Shown: positions 26,299 through 35,389 of the stretch, in pieces | How the letters are laid out: every line of letters begins with the position of its first letter | How positions within the stretch are numbered: position 1 is the stretch's first letter | Assembly: GCA_903831295.1 (NCBI GenBank) | Contig: CAIKXA010000013.1 | Location: forward strand, 62,001 to 126,000 | Direction of reading: 5' to 3' | Length of the DNA: 64,000 nt | Origin: an uncultured bacterium | Lineage (GTDB): Bacteria; Planctomycetota; Phycisphaerae; Phycisphaerales; SM1A02 | Position numbers and translations under genes: made by a program | The notes under the pieces: generated by a model | Told to the model about the DNA's origin: nothing | Seen by the model: the letters and a program-made list of their open reading frames with translations, nothing else | Databases searched by the model: none

Positions 26299-27231
26299 AT
26301 GCGGCAAGCGATGTTGGTCCTGTTGATGGCACTCGCGGTGGCGGCGTGTCGTCAGGAAGACGCGGGAACTTCACCCGCGCATTTAAGCGATCAACCGCCG
26401 CGTATTGCTAGTTTTTCACCCGCTCTCAGCGCGACAGTGATTGCGCTTGGATGGGAAAAATCCCTCGTTGGGCGCACGCCATGGTGCAAATCCACTGCGC
26501 CGATTGTGGGGTCTTTGAACGACGTGGATTTGGAAACCCTTGCGCGCATGAAGCCAAATTTAATTTTGATCCAGCAAACTCGCTCCGGCGCTCCGGCTCA
26601 ATTGGAGCAAGTGGCGCGTGAAAAAGGTTGGCGCATTGAATTTATTTCCGTCACAAGTTTGGATGACATTCGGTATTTGCCCGTGGCCGTGGAGCACGCT
26701 GTCGGTAAACCCGCGCCCATCAGTCCACAACTTTTAACGCAGGCGCTTGAAAAAGAATTGACCATGTGCCAAGCCGCGCAAAAACTTTCACCAGCTATTT
26801 TACTTTATAGTGAAGAACCTATTGGAGCGTTTGGAGCCGACACTTATCTTGCGCAAGCGTGGAACGCCATGGGTGGAACTCTAGCGTTGACCAACAAAGG
26901 CAATCCGAATTTGTCAATGGAGGAGTTGTTCGCCACGCAACCTAAATCAATCATCGTCATTGTTGGCACCGTTGGCGATAAAGACCACGCACGACCGTAT
27001 GGTGTGTTGTCAGACGCATGCGCCAAGCGTGGCGTGTCACTGCTATCGCTTTACGCTCCGCAATTGCTGCTGCCGGGACCTGAATTCACTACAGGATTGA
27101 GCTTGTTTCGAGCCGAAATACAGAAGTTTTGCGTGGTCCAAGCCCAGTCCATTCAAGCGCCATGCACCACGCCAGTCCACACGCTTGAAGTGACAGCTGA
27201 AAAACTTTCTCAATTCGCGAAGAAGCCATGA
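26299..27231 (+). CDS. ABC importer substrate-binding lipoprotein, BtuF/FecB-type
   Basis: Cobalamin/iron-siderophore-type binding protein of 310 residues with a lipoprotein leader ending LAVAACRQ. The mature N-terminus, RIASFSPALSATVIALG, is the typical opening of the family, followed by VGRTPWCKS and the motif LETLARMKPNLILIQQ. It would deliver ligand to the permease encoded next (start overlaps by ATGA). The order binding protein-permease-ATPase is complete. Cobalamin is a likely cargo from resemblance to BtuF, but haem or a ferric siderophore is also possible; there is no TonB receptor in the window to decide. Confidence 0.85.
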   Translation: MRQAMLVLLMALAVAACRQEDAGTSPAHLSDQPPRIASFSPALSATVIALGWEKSLVGRTPWCKSTAPIVGSLNDVDLETLARMKPNLILIQQTRSGAPAQLEQVAREKGWRIEFISVTSLDDIRYLPVAVEHAVGKPAPISPQLLTQALEKELTMCQAAQKLSPAILLYSEEPIGAFGADTYLAQAWNAMGGTLALTNKGNPNLSMEELFATQPKSIIVIVGTVGDKDHARPYGVLSDACAKRGVSLLSLYAPQLLLPGPEFTTGLSLFRAEIQKFCVVQAQSIQAPCTTPVHTLEVTAEKLSQFAKKP

Positions 27232-28226
27232 CAACGCGCCGCCAACAATTAGGTTGGATTTATCTATCGGTTGTATTAGTGGTGGCCATTGCGTGTCGAT
27301 TTCTTGTTGGGCGCGACGTGCTTGGGCAGTGGACTTTCGCGTGGCCAACTTCGGATTCAATTGAGTGGCGCGCGGGCGCTCTCATCAGCGCATTTCTTGC
27401 GGGAGCCGCGCTGTCGCTCAGTGGAATATTTTTACAAACGCTGTTGCGCAATCCACTGGCTTCACCATTTGTGCTGGGACTTTCCGCAGGGAGTCAAGCG
27501 TGCGTAGCGGCGGCGTATTGGATTGCCGCCATTGGCGGACCGTGGATGCTCATGGGGGGCGCAATTTTCCCGGCCACTGTTGGCGCTTTGTTGGCGCTCG
27601 CCGTCACGCTGTATTTTGGCCGCGGCAAAGGTGGCGGCATTGATCCAATTTCGCTTGTGCTTTCGGGCGTGATTGTTGGAACAGTCGCCGCGGCTTTGGC
27701 CTCGCTGATCGAATGGTTGCTGCCACTTGAAATGCGTCCAGCCCTGGCTGGTTGGGCGCTTGGCCGCGTGCCCGAGGTGCCGGAAATTTCAGTCGCTGTG
27801 ATCACGGCAATCGCTGTATTTGCCAGCATATTCGTGGGTATTCGCAATGGCTCAACTTTGGACGCCATGGGTTTAAGCGAAGACGAAAGTTCATCGATTG
27901 GAATTCATGTGGCGCGGGTGCGTTTGTATTTGGTTCTTGGTTCAAGCGTTCTTGCAGCGGTGGCCACCGCATTGTGCGGACCACTCGCCTTTATTGGATT
28001 GATCGGTCCACACATGGCGCGCAGTTGTGTTGGACCACGACACCGTGCCTCCGTGTTGGCCGCTGCGATTTCTGGAAGCACATTGCTTATCGCCGCCGAT
28101 GCGGTGCGACACTTTGCTCCGGCAAGCACGGGGCGCTTGCCAATTGGAGTGATCTGCGCGCTTGCGGGTGGACCGTTCTTTCTCATCTTGTTGCGCCGCG
28201 GCGCTGCGAAAGCGTGGATGCGATGA
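27228..28226 (+). CDS. ABC importer permease, BtuC/FecCD family
   Basis: Polytopic inner-membrane permease of 332 residues with about ten hydrophobic helices. Family hallmarks are FLAGAALSLSGIFLQTLLRNPLASP-type sequence near residue 65, GLSAGSQA, the central GWALG segment, LGLSEDES-like SSIGI loop for ATPase coupling, and GLIGPHMAR near the C-terminus. It overlaps the binding-protein gene (ATGA at 27228) and the ATPase gene (ATGA at 28223), so the three subunits are translationally coupled. Substrate is cobalamin or an iron chelate. Confidence 0.92.
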   Translation: MTTRRQQLGWIYLSVVLVVAIACRFLVGRDVLGQWTFAWPTSDSIEWRAGALISAFLAGAALSLSGIFLQTLLRNPLASPFVLGLSAGSQACVAAAYWIAAIGGPWMLMGGAIFPATVGALLALAVTLYFGRGKGGGIDPISLVLSGVIVGTVAAALASLIEWLLPLEMRPALAGWALGRVPEVPEISVAVITAIAVFASIFVGIRNGSTLDAMGLSEDESSSIGIHVARVRLYLVLGSSVLAAVATALCGPLAFIGLIGPHMARSCVGPRHRASVLAAAISGSTLLIAADAVRHFAPASTGRLPIGVICALAGGPFFLILLRRGAAKAWMR

Positions 28227-29059
28227 CTTTGAAATTTGAACAAGCGTTGATTCGCAATGGCAACTTTGTGTTAGGTCCAATTGATCTGCAATTTCGCTCG
28301 GCGGCCGTGACCGTGGTGATTGGTCCCAATGGTGGCGGCAAGAGCACGCTGTTGCGAGCCGCGGCTGGATTGTTGACCGCGCATACGGGCCACGCGCGCT
28401 TGCAGTGGGAACAATCGCAAAGCGCTCTCGCTGATGAGTTGTCCATGACTTCGGCGCGCACGCTTGCTGGTGAAATGGAAATCGCAAAAATCACACCGTC
28501 GCAACGCGCGCGCTTGCTCTCGTTTGTTCCGCAGCGGCCTGAATCTGTTGCCGGTTTTTCAGTGCGAACCTCTGTGGAATTGGGGCGAGTGGCCATGCGC
28601 GCCGACGCTCCGCGAGTGCAGTTGGCCTTGGAGCGCACTGGAATTGCGGCGTTGGCTGACGAACTTGTGGGACATCTTTCAGAGGGGCAGCGACACCGAG
28701 TCGCATTTGCGCGGGCGCTGGCCCAGCGAACAGCGCAAACGCAACTGTTGATTGTTGACGAGCCCACATCCGCGCTTGATCCAAGTTGGACGCGCACATT
28801 GGCCGCCGAGTTGCGCCACAGCGCAAGCGAGGGACTAGCGGTGATTGTTGCCACGCATGATTTCGCTTTCGCCGGAGCCATAGCGGATGATGTTGTCGCG
28901 CTCTCGCAAGGAAAAATCGCCGCCGCTGGTCGCGCTATGGAAATTCTTACTCCGCATATTTTGCAACCCATCTTCAATGTGCCTTTTCGCATGGTCGAAC
29001 ATCTTGCGGCGAATCCGCTGTGTCTTCCAATGTGGAACGGCGCCATCAACGCTAGTTGA
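28223..29059 (+). CDS. ABC importer ATPase, BtuD/FecE type
   Basis: Nucleotide-binding subunit of 278 residues completing the importer. It shows Walker A GPNGGGKSTLL (about 33-43), the Q-loop SFVPQRPE, signature LSEGQRHRVAFARA, Walker B LLIVDEPTSALD and switch ATHDFAF. ATG 28223 overlaps the permease stop (ATGA). The frame is open more than 400 bases upstream, but that part only shadows the permease gene. The segment between Walker A and the Q-loop has an extra 20 residues or so compared with short BtuD proteins. Confidence 0.92.
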   Translation: MTLKFEQALIRNGNFVLGPIDLQFRSAAVTVVIGPNGGGKSTLLRAAAGLLTAHTGHARLQWEQSQSALADELSMTSARTLAGEMEIAKITPSQRARLLSFVPQRPESVAGFSVRTSVELGRVAMRADAPRVQLALERTGIAALADELVGHLSEGQRHRVAFARALAQRTAQTQLLIVDEPTSALDPSWTRTLAAELRHSASEGLAVIVATHDFAFAGAIADDVVALSQGKIAAAGRAMEILTPHILQPIFNVPFRMVEHLAANPLCLPMWNGAINAS

Positions 29060-29076
29060 GTGGCTATCATCACACC

Positions 29077-29802
29077 ATGTCCAACACGCTCATTATTCTT
29101 ATAGTGATTGGGGTGATCAACTTCTTGATCAAGAAGTTTGCATCCAAACCTGTGGATCCTGCGGGTAATGAAAATGAGCGGCCTGCTGCCCGGCCAATTC
29201 AAAGTTCCACGCGAGATTCCCAACAAATCCTGGCGGAAATTTCCGCGCGCAAATTCAATGCGCAGGCGCGCGCGTTGGGTTTAATTGATGAAAAAGGAAA
29301 TTTGGTTTCGTCCAACTTACAAGTTGCGGTTGGCGCCCAACCAACATCCATTTCTGCCGTTCAGCGTTCCGCCCAGCCGTCTACCCAGCCGTCTTCCCAG
29401 CCCTCTTCCCAGCCCTCAAGCCAGTCGTCTTCCCAGCCATCCGCCCATCCCAAGCCGCTCAAAGTTGTTCGTGTCAGCCAAAAGCCAATCGGGGTCACGG
29501 ACTTCGCGCCCAAAGATTCAACATTAAAGCGCAGCAGAACAGTGCAAGCCGCGGTTACGGCAGTGGTTGCAGGCGCAGATTCTGCTGTGTCACCAATTAT
29601 TTCAAAAAGCGCTATGAGGCAATCCCCAACCCGGCCTATCAGCGCAATCGACGCTTTGATCGCAAGCCGACTGAGCCAACGAATTTCTTCGGATTCGCAC
29701 GGCCAAACCGCACAACCAAAGCGAATCTGGAATGCCAAGAGTATGCGCCAAGGCATGGTAATGGCTGAAATACTTTCGCCACCAGTGGCTTTGCGGGCGT
29801 GA
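29077..29802 (+). CDS. Membrane-anchored protein with QPSS tandem repeats
   Basis: A 241-residue protein of unknown function. One hydrophobic helix occupies the N-terminus ([18 protein letters not shown]). A helical segment with [12 protein letters not shown] follows, then a low-complexity Gln-Pro-Ser-Ser repeat, then a basic disordered stretch. The C-terminus ([17 protein letters not shown]) resembles an ending I associate with small planctomycete proteins (AI-x-SEILGPP-x-A). That is a memory of a motif, not a search result. It follows the importer by 17 bases and may be co-transcribed. Confidence 0.6.
   Translation: MSNTLIILIVIGVINFLIKKFASKPVDPAGNENERPAARPIQSSTRDSQQILAEISARKFNAQARALGLIDEKGNLVSSNLQVAVGAQPTSISAVQRSAQPSTQPSSQPSSQPSSQSSSQPSAHPKPLKVVRVSQKPIGVTDFAPKDSTLKRSRTVQAAVTAVVAGADSAVSPIISKSAMRQSPTRPISAIDALIASRLSQRISSDSHGQTAQPKRIWNAKSMRQGMVMAEILSPPVALRA
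29374..29445 (+). repeat. Six imperfect 12-bp tandem repeats inside a coding sequence
   Basis: Six consecutive copies of a 12-base unit close to CAGCCGTCTTCC, in frame, each coding Gln-Pro-Ser-Ser or a one-residue variant. Copies differ by one to four bases. Unit length is a multiple of three, so gain or loss of copies would change protein length without a frameshift. Confidence 0.9.
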
Positions 29803-29844
29803 TCTAAACACTGCAATTACAAAACCTTGCATGAAGGCGTCATG

Positions 29845-29877
29845 ATCGCAGCATGTTGCGATTGTTTTCGCTACAAT
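29845..29877 (+). promoter_or_regulatory. Inverted repeat and possible promoter upstream of accB
   Basis: ATCGCA at 29845-29850 and TGCGAT at 29857-29862 form a perfect 6-base inverted repeat with a 6-base spacer. Ten bases further on, TACAAT (29872-29877) could be a -10 element, though no -35 sits at 17 bases. A repressor site over an accBC promoter would have this form. Both are weak predictions from pattern alone. Confidence 0.3.
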
Positions 29878-29917
29878 TATCCAATTCAACACATTTGGAA
29901 TCTGAAGGATCAAAGCC

Positions 29918-30403
29918 ATGATTGACATGAGAAAACTGAAAGAACTAATTCGTTTAATGACCACCAACGAACTTTTGGAATTGGATCTTCGCGACAAGGA
30001 TGAGCAGGTCACCATTCGTCGACCCAATACGCACAGCGCTCCCCAAATTATGCACGCGCCAGTGGGTCTTGCTCCGGTGGCAGTTGCGGCGCCTTCTGTT
30101 GCGCCAACTCCTATGGCTTCAGGCGCGGCCAAGCCAGCAGTCGCCATCGATGACACCGCAGGCTTGATCAAAATTGAAAGCCCGATGGTTGGAACGTTCT
30201 ACGCATCAGCCTCCCCCGACAAGCCGCCCTTTGTGAGCATTGGCGCAAGCGTTGGTGCGACTTCCGTGGTCTGCTTGATTGAGGCTATGAAGATCTTCAA
30301 CGAGATCAACGCTGGAACAACAGGAACCATTGAAAAGATTCTTGTGAAGAGCGGGGACCCAGTTGAATTTGGTCAAGTGATTTTCCTGGTTCGACCTTCT
30401 TAA
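29918..30403 (+). CDS. accB: Biotin carboxyl carrier protein of acetyl-CoA carboxylase
   Basis: Carrier subunit of 161 residues that holds biotin during carboxylation of acetyl-CoA, the committed step of fatty acid synthesis. The biotinylation site is Lys125 in IEAMKIFNEI. The N-terminal helix MRKLKELIRLMTTNELLELDL is typical, followed by an Ala/Pro/Val-rich flexible linker (about 40-80) and the thumb-containing biotinyl domain (SPMVGTFYASASPD). Length is normal. accC follows after 91 bases, the usual pairing. Confidence 0.96.
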   Translation: MIDMRKLKELIRLMTTNELLELDLRDKDEQVTIRRPNTHSAPQIMHAPVGLAPVAVAAPSVAPTPMASGAAKPAVAIDDTAGLIKIESPMVGTFYASASPDKPPFVSIGASVGATSVVCLIEAMKIFNEINAGTTGTIEKILVKSGDPVEFGQVIFLVRPS

Positions 30404-30494
30404 GTTTTCTACGCAATGATTTCGTTCACGCCTTGGCGAATTTCCAAGCAACACATTCCGCATTTGAAATTTCATCCACTCACATTCATCCATC

Positions 30495-31862
30495 ATGTTT
30501 AAAAGAATTCTGATCGCCAATAGAGGAGAAATCGCGCTGCGTGTGATTCGCGCTTGCCGCGAGTTGGGTGTGAGTCCGGTGTGCGTGTACAGCGTTGCGG
30601 ACCGTGATGGTCCGTGGATTGAGCAAGCCGATGAAGCCGTGTGCATTGGTCCAGCGGCCAGCAAGGACAGTTACTTGCGCATTGAACGCGTCATCGCCGC
30701 CGCCGAAGTCACGGGCGCCGACGCCATTCATCCGGGCTACGGTTTCCTTTCGGAGAACTCGCACTTCGCGGAAGTCTGCCGCGATTGCAACATCGCATTT
30801 ATTGGGCCAAGTCCAGAGGCCATGAATTTGCTTGGCGACAAAGTGAATTGCAAGCGCCTGGCGCGGCAATCAGGAACGCCAGTATTTCCGGGCACAGAAG
30901 GCGGAATTGAGGATCTTGAGGAGGCCGTGAAAGTGGCCAACGAGATTGGATATCCAGTCATCATCAAGGCCAGCGCCGGTGGTGGCGGTCGCGGAATGCG
31001 CGTGGCCCGAAGCGAGGCGGAGTTGCGTGAAAATGTGGAGAAGGCGCGCCAGGAAGCGCTCGCCGCGTTTGGAAATGGCACGGTCTATGTTGAAAAATAT
31101 TTGGAGAACGCGCGCCACTTTGAAGTGCAAACAATTGGCGACAATCATGGCAACGCCGTGCATTTGTTTGAGCGCGATTGTTCCAGTCAGCGGCGCCACC
31201 AGAAATTAGTCGAGGAGGCGCCAAGTCCTGGTGTTGATCCAGCCAAGCGCTTGAAGGTGTGTGAAAGCGCCGCCGCCTTGATTCGTACAGCCAATTATTG
31301 CGGCGCCGCCACTGTTGAATTTCTCATGGACAAGGAACAAGATTTCTACATGCTCGAGGTGAACACTCGCGTGCAAGTTGAGCATCCAGTGACGGAGATG
31401 ATCACGGGCGTGGACATTGTGCAAACGCAAATCCGCGTGGCCGCCGGGCAGCCGCTGCCAATGAAGCAGCAGGACATCAAGGTGAACGGACACGCGATTG
31501 AAGTTCGCATCAACGCTGAGGATCCGGATAAAAATTTCATGCCGCAAGCCGGTCTGATAGAAACATTTTCCGCGCCTGGTGGTCCCGGAGTGCGCCTGGA
31601 TAGCCACGCGCGCGCTGGATACCGCATTCCGTCCAATTACGATTCAATGATTGGCAAGCTGATCGTGCATGGTCCAACGCGCGCCGCCGCTATTGCGCGC
31701 ATGCGTCAGGCGTTGAATGAATTTAAGATTGGTCCGCTGCGCACAACCATCGCGTTGCACAAGCGCATCATGGACAATAAGGAATTTCAGAACGCGGACT
31801 TCGACATTCACTGGGTTGAGCGATGGCTCAAGGCCAACGCCGCTGAATCATCCGCGGTTTGA
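30495..31862 (+). CDS. accC: Biotin carboxylase subunit of acetyl-CoA carboxylase
   Basis: ATP-grasp enzyme of 455 residues that carboxylates the biotin on AccB using bicarbonate and ATP. It opens with the classic ILIANRGEIALRVIRA, has the ATP-binding glycine-rich loop KASAGGGGRGMR, the ERDCSSQRRHQKLVEEAPSP segment and the catalytic-site region EVNTRVQVEHPVTE. Length and domain order match AccC. No accA or accD is in the window. The CvpA-like gene is convergent downstream. Confidence 0.97.
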   Translation: MFKRILIANRGEIALRVIRACRELGVSPVCVYSVADRDGPWIEQADEAVCIGPAASKDSYLRIERVIAAAEVTGADAIHPGYGFLSENSHFAEVCRDCNIAFIGPSPEAMNLLGDKVNCKRLARQSGTPVFPGTEGGIEDLEEAVKVANEIGYPVIIKASAGGGGRGMRVARSEAELRENVEKARQEALAAFGNGTVYVEKYLENARHFEVQTIGDNHGNAVHLFERDCSSQRRHQKLVEEAPSPGVDPAKRLKVCESAAALIRTANYCGAATVEFLMDKEQDFYMLEVNTRVQVEHPVTEMITGVDIVQTQIRVAAGQPLPMKQQDIKVNGHAIEVRINAEDPDKNFMPQAGLIETFSAPGGPGVRLDSHARAGYRIPSNYDSMIGKLIVHGPTRAAAIARMRQALNEFKIGPLRTTIALHKRIMDNKEFQNADFDIHWVERWLKANAAESSAV

Positions 31863-31925
31863 AACCAAGCCAATTGAAACGCAGCATGCGCGAAGTATTT
31901 CAAGCGGCAAGTCTGGCTGGAAGCA

Positions 31926-33611
31926 TCACGGAGAGCTTCGGCCTTCCACTTTCAACGTTGCGGTTCCCAGCACGCTGGCGCTGGTGAGTGGCTTGCTTGG
32001 ATCACGCAGGATCACCATTGAAATTTCAACGCCAAAGGGAAGTCGATACATCAAATCAATAAACCCTGCATTTTCAGCGCGCAAAAACTGCTTGACGGTA
32101 AATCCGTCCTTGGGCGGCTCCAAATAAATTTCCCATTCTTCGTTGTCGGGATTGACCCAGATATATCCAAAGGGTTCGTACAGATTTCCTTTGGTGTCCA
32201 CCAACATTGGAACACCCGCGTAGCCAACTTTTGCGGCGATTTTTCTGGTTTTGTCAACGTTGTACAGATCTGTGACCGAGTCCTTTGATATTTTAAGTTT
32301 CGCAATTCGCTGTGTTGAGTCTTGAAAGACGTTGCGGATGTCGGTCTTGGCGTCCTTGCTCTTTTTCATGTGAGTGGCGGCGCCGGTGAAAATACTTCCG
32401 CCATTTTCTTGCAAAGTTCCTGGCAGCGCATTTTTACTCAGCAACATTCCGCTGAGCGACGAGTCAAGTTCAAGTTCGTTGGCTGGAATAACTGGCGCTG
32501 TTTCGTCGGCGGCGATTTGAATTTTTGTGCCCGCATTTTCAACGGCTCGCCCCAAGGCAAGAGCATCCGCGTCGGGCTTGGGTAATTCAAGGCGCAAGCC
32601 TTTGATGGTGATCATGGTGGGCTTCACGGCGTTCTTGCCATCTTGAAATGGCTTGGATGCAAACACCAAGCAAACGGAACCTTCGGCCGTGGCATTTTCA
32701 AGCGTGGCGTAACTGGAGTCTGTGTTGAATTGATAGCGAATCATCGAGCGACCATCGTCGGTCTTCTTTTCTTGACTGAACTCAATTGGAAATTCAGTGA
32801 TTGCTCCGCCATCAACTGGAGCGATAAGTTTAGCCTGTGACGCGGACAAACTGAACGAGCCACCTTGATCAAATGATTCCGGCTTGAAAGAAAGCAACAC
32901 CGCATATGCGCCCACACTTCCATTGCGCAGCGAGTATTTGGGGTCGTAATAAAATCCTGCGATGGTGAAACCCGTTGGCGAGAGCGACGAGTTGCCGCGC
33001 CCTTCGCGCATCGAATCTCGATAAAGACTTCCACCGTCTTGGGCAATTCCTGGCCGGTACGAGGCAAGCGTGGCGTTGCCAAGCAACGGCGCAAAGCTTC
33101 CGCCTGAAAGGGAGTTGTAAAATCCTTGCGTGAATCCCATCAGAATGGCTGGTGGAGAATTTGGTTCGTCTTGGTTTGGTCGGCCTTGCGATTCCGCTGA
33201 ACGGTGCCAACCTGTGTAGCCAAGGAGTTCGGTTGATGTGGAGAGATGTCCCACGGCGATCAAAATGATTCCCATGCTCAACATTGCGCTGAGCAATCCA
33301 AGCACTCCGCCAAACGATAAGTTGGCCCAGCGTGGCATGAGCGGTCGCTTGGGAGTTACAAAGTCGATGACAAATCGCAGCGCGAATAAGGCGACAAGAA
33401 AAATTCCGCCCAAACTCATTCCCCACGCGAAGCCATCAAAGCCGCCACCTTTCAGCAGAAATCCCACTGTGACAGGCTCCCACAATGCGAACGCGAGGGC
33501 GCCCGCGATCACCACGCAAACGAAGTGAATGAATGCGTCAAACAAACCTTGGCTGGCCCACCAATAGGCGATCAACAGAACAAGCAGCGAAACAAGAACG
33601 GAAAGAATCAT
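31926..33611 (-). CDS. CvpA-like membrane protein with large periplasmic domain
   Basis: A 561-residue protein. The first 130 residues hold four hydrophobic helices in the pattern of the CvpA family (required for colicin V export in E. coli; general function unclear), with FGGVLGLLSAML in the last. Ordinary CvpA ends soon after. Here about 420 further residues follow, probably outside the membrane, rich in beta segments and without a motif I recognise. The gene precedes nothing coupled but directly follows the GspE-like gene on the same strand (2 bases apart), so they are probably co-transcribed. Confidence 0.72.
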   Translation of the reverse strand: MILSVLVSLLVLLIAYWWASQGLFDAFIHFVCVVIAGALAFALWEPVTVGFLLKGGGFDGFAWGMSLGGIFLVALFALRFVIDFVTPKRPLMPRWANLSFGGVLGLLSAMLSMGIILIAVGHLSTSTELLGYTGWHRSAESQGRPNQDEPNSPPAILMGFTQGFYNSLSGGSFAPLLGNATLASYRPGIAQDGGSLYRDSMREGRGNSSLSPTGFTIAGFYYDPKYSLRNGSVGAYAVLLSFKPESFDQGGSFSLSASQAKLIAPVDGGAITEFPIEFSQEKKTDDGRSMIRYQFNTDSSYATLENATAEGSVCLVFASKPFQDGKNAVKPTMITIKGLRLELPKPDADALALGRAVENAGTKIQIAADETAPVIPANELELDSSLSGMLLSKNALPGTLQENGGSIFTGAATHMKKSKDAKTDIRNVFQDSTQRIAKLKISKDSVTDLYNVDKTRKIAAKVGYAGVPMLVDTKGNLYEPFGYIWVNPDNEEWEIYLEPPKDGFTVKQFLRAENAGFIDLMYRLPFGVEISMVILRDPSKPLTSASVLGTATLKVEGRSSP

Positions 33612-33613
33612 GT

Positions 33614-35383
33614 TTAGGCCTTTGGTTTTTTGGGTGCAGCGGAGGGGTTGGCTACGCTTGGTGTTGTTGGTTTTGCTGCCGCGGGCTTGTCGGTCTTTGC
33701 TGGCGGCGTTGCCGTGGCAGTCGGTGCGGCGGGCTTTGACGCAGGGGAAAGCACGCGAATTGCTTCTTCAAGACTTGTTGTTCCATCACGCACGCGAAGT
33801 AGGGCGGCCTCTTGTAGACCGGGCAATTTGTGCTTCAGTCGCGATGAGTTGTATGCGCTCTTCATATCCCCCTTGGCCAAAAAACCGCGCGCTTCATCAT
33901 CCACAACCACAACTTCTGTGATCGCAGTTTGGCCGTTGAAACCTGTTCCACTGCACATTGGGCAGTCGATGACTTTGTTTTTGGTTTGAACCTTGCCGCT
34001 TGATTTGAAAAGTTCAACTTGTTTACCAGCCGAAATGCCTAGCTTTTTAGCCTGTTCAGGTGATGGTTGATAGGGAACGCGGCATGCGGTGCACAACTTG
34101 CGGCACAACTTTTGCGCGATCACCATGCGAATAGGGGCGGCGGCCAATTTCACTTCGCCCACGGCGCGGACCCACTCCGTTATGGCGGAAGCAATGCCAT
34201 CCACAGGAAGAGCAACGTAAAAACGTATGTCACTGTTGTTGGGCGCTGCGATAAGTTTTCCCGCGCCAACATCGGAAACGTCCTCTACATAAATCACATC
34301 GGGACTGCGGCGAATAATGGATTGCAATTGGGTGGCGTAATCCACGGAACCCTGCGCCGAAGTCCAAACTTGATGATCAACTCCGTCGAGTCGATGCGAT
34401 AGATTTTTTTCCAGAGTCTTCACCGCCGCGGTGAATGGATCGTGTCCAGAGAGCAACGCCAAGCAAGTGGATGTCAGGCCTTGACCGGGAGGGGCGCTGA
34501 CGAGCACCACGCCACCGCGCGACATTGGATCATGAATGGCCTTGATGGCTTTTTCTTGCGCCGGCAAAAATCCAACTTGATCCAATGTTCTCGACATATG
34601 TTTGGCGCGGTCAAAATCAAGTCGCAATTGTTGACCAGTTGATGAACCCGCTATGGAAACTGAAAGTGAAATCAAAGCTTCCTCTTTCACAATCCAACAG
34701 GAACCAGCCTGGCGCTTGCGTCGTTCCTTCACATCCAACTCGCACAAGCCTTTCAGGAAATCGATCATGGCCATGGTGATTTCCTGTGTGGGGCAATCTA
34801 TTTTGCTGCGAACCCCATCCACGGTGATCGCCGCAACCACGCCATCAGTCTTTACAACCAAATCAACTCGTGAGGCGCGCTTTTGCAACGCGGCGCCCAG
34901 CAACGTCTCTGCGGCTTGAAAAGCAGGAAGAATCGCGTCGTTCTTGCCGGGATTAGCGCGGTCTTTTTTGTTTGTGTCTTTGAATGAAAGTTCAGCGCCA
35001 GCCAAAGACTTGCTTGCGCCGCGTTTCTTAAAGAACGCGCGCACCTTGTCACCACCAATGATGAACTTCATTTTTTCAGGCAAAGCGGCGTTTCGCGTTT
35101 TCCAATACAACAATATTGGAGCCGCGGTGAAAATGATTTGCGTCGGCCAACTGGCCCAGAATGTGGGAATGAGAATGCCGGCAAAAAAACCCGCAACCAA
35201 ACCGCCAATTAAAATGCCGTGCCATTTAAAGGATGGCAGCCCGCACTTGCGCACATCGGCGACAAGTTTGGAGACCAATGCGCAGGCCAATAGCGTTGTT
35301 ACAAAAATAAAGAAAGGCTTGATTGGGTCAATCAGGAATTCACTTGAGACATTTTGCGCCAAGGAAAAAAACATGTGATTCAT
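33614..35383 (-). CDS. Membrane-anchored GspE/PilB-like ATPase with degenerate Walker motifs
   Basis: A 589-residue homologue of type II secretion/type IV pilus assembly ATPases. Unlike GspE/PilB, it begins with two or three hydrophobic helices (about 20-93). The ATPase core is recognisable (NTD at about 150-270, Asp/Walker B region and C-terminal metal site), but the Walker A loop reads APPGQGLTST (residues 297-306) with Leu303 in place of the lysine. The usual GEIRD reads EDVSD (about 367-371). The tetracysteine zinc site is kept (LCRKLCTACR and CPMCSGTG). A Pro/Ala/Lys/Thr-rich tail ends it. Six bases after pilT. ATP hydrolysis is doubtful; a regulatory or structural role is possible. Confidence 0.82.
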   Translation of the reverse strand: MNHMFFSLAQNVSSEFLIDPIKPFFIFVTTLLACALVSKLVADVRKCGLPSFKWHGILIGGLVAGFFAGILIPTFWASWPTQIIFTAAPILLYWKTRNAALPEKMKFIIGGDKVRAFFKKRGASKSLAGAELSFKDTNKKDRANPGKNDAILPAFQAAETLLGAALQKRASRVDLVVKTDGVVAAITVDGVRSKIDCPTQEITMAMIDFLKGLCELDVKERRKRQAGSCWIVKEEALISLSVSIAGSSTGQQLRLDFDRAKHMSRTLDQVGFLPAQEKAIKAIHDPMSRGGVVLVSAPPGQGLTSTCLALLSGHDPFTAAVKTLEKNLSHRLDGVDHQVWTSAQGSVDYATQLQSIIRRSPDVIYVEDVSDVGAGKLIAAPNNSDIRFYVALPVDGIASAITEWVRAVGEVKLAAAPIRMVIAQKLCRKLCTACRVPYQPSPEQAKKLGISAGKQVELFKSSGKVQTKNKVIDCPMCSGTGFNGQTAITEVVVVDDEARGFLAKGDMKSAYNSSRLKHKLPGLQEAALLRVRDGTTSLEEAIRVLSPASKPAAPTATATPPAKTDKPAAAKPTTPSVANPSAAPKKPKA

Positions 35384-35389
35384 GGTGAT

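Noticed and set aside
29374..29445. Possible CRISPR or short repeat array
   Set aside because: Units are contiguous 12-mers without spacers and are in frame inside a coding sequence.
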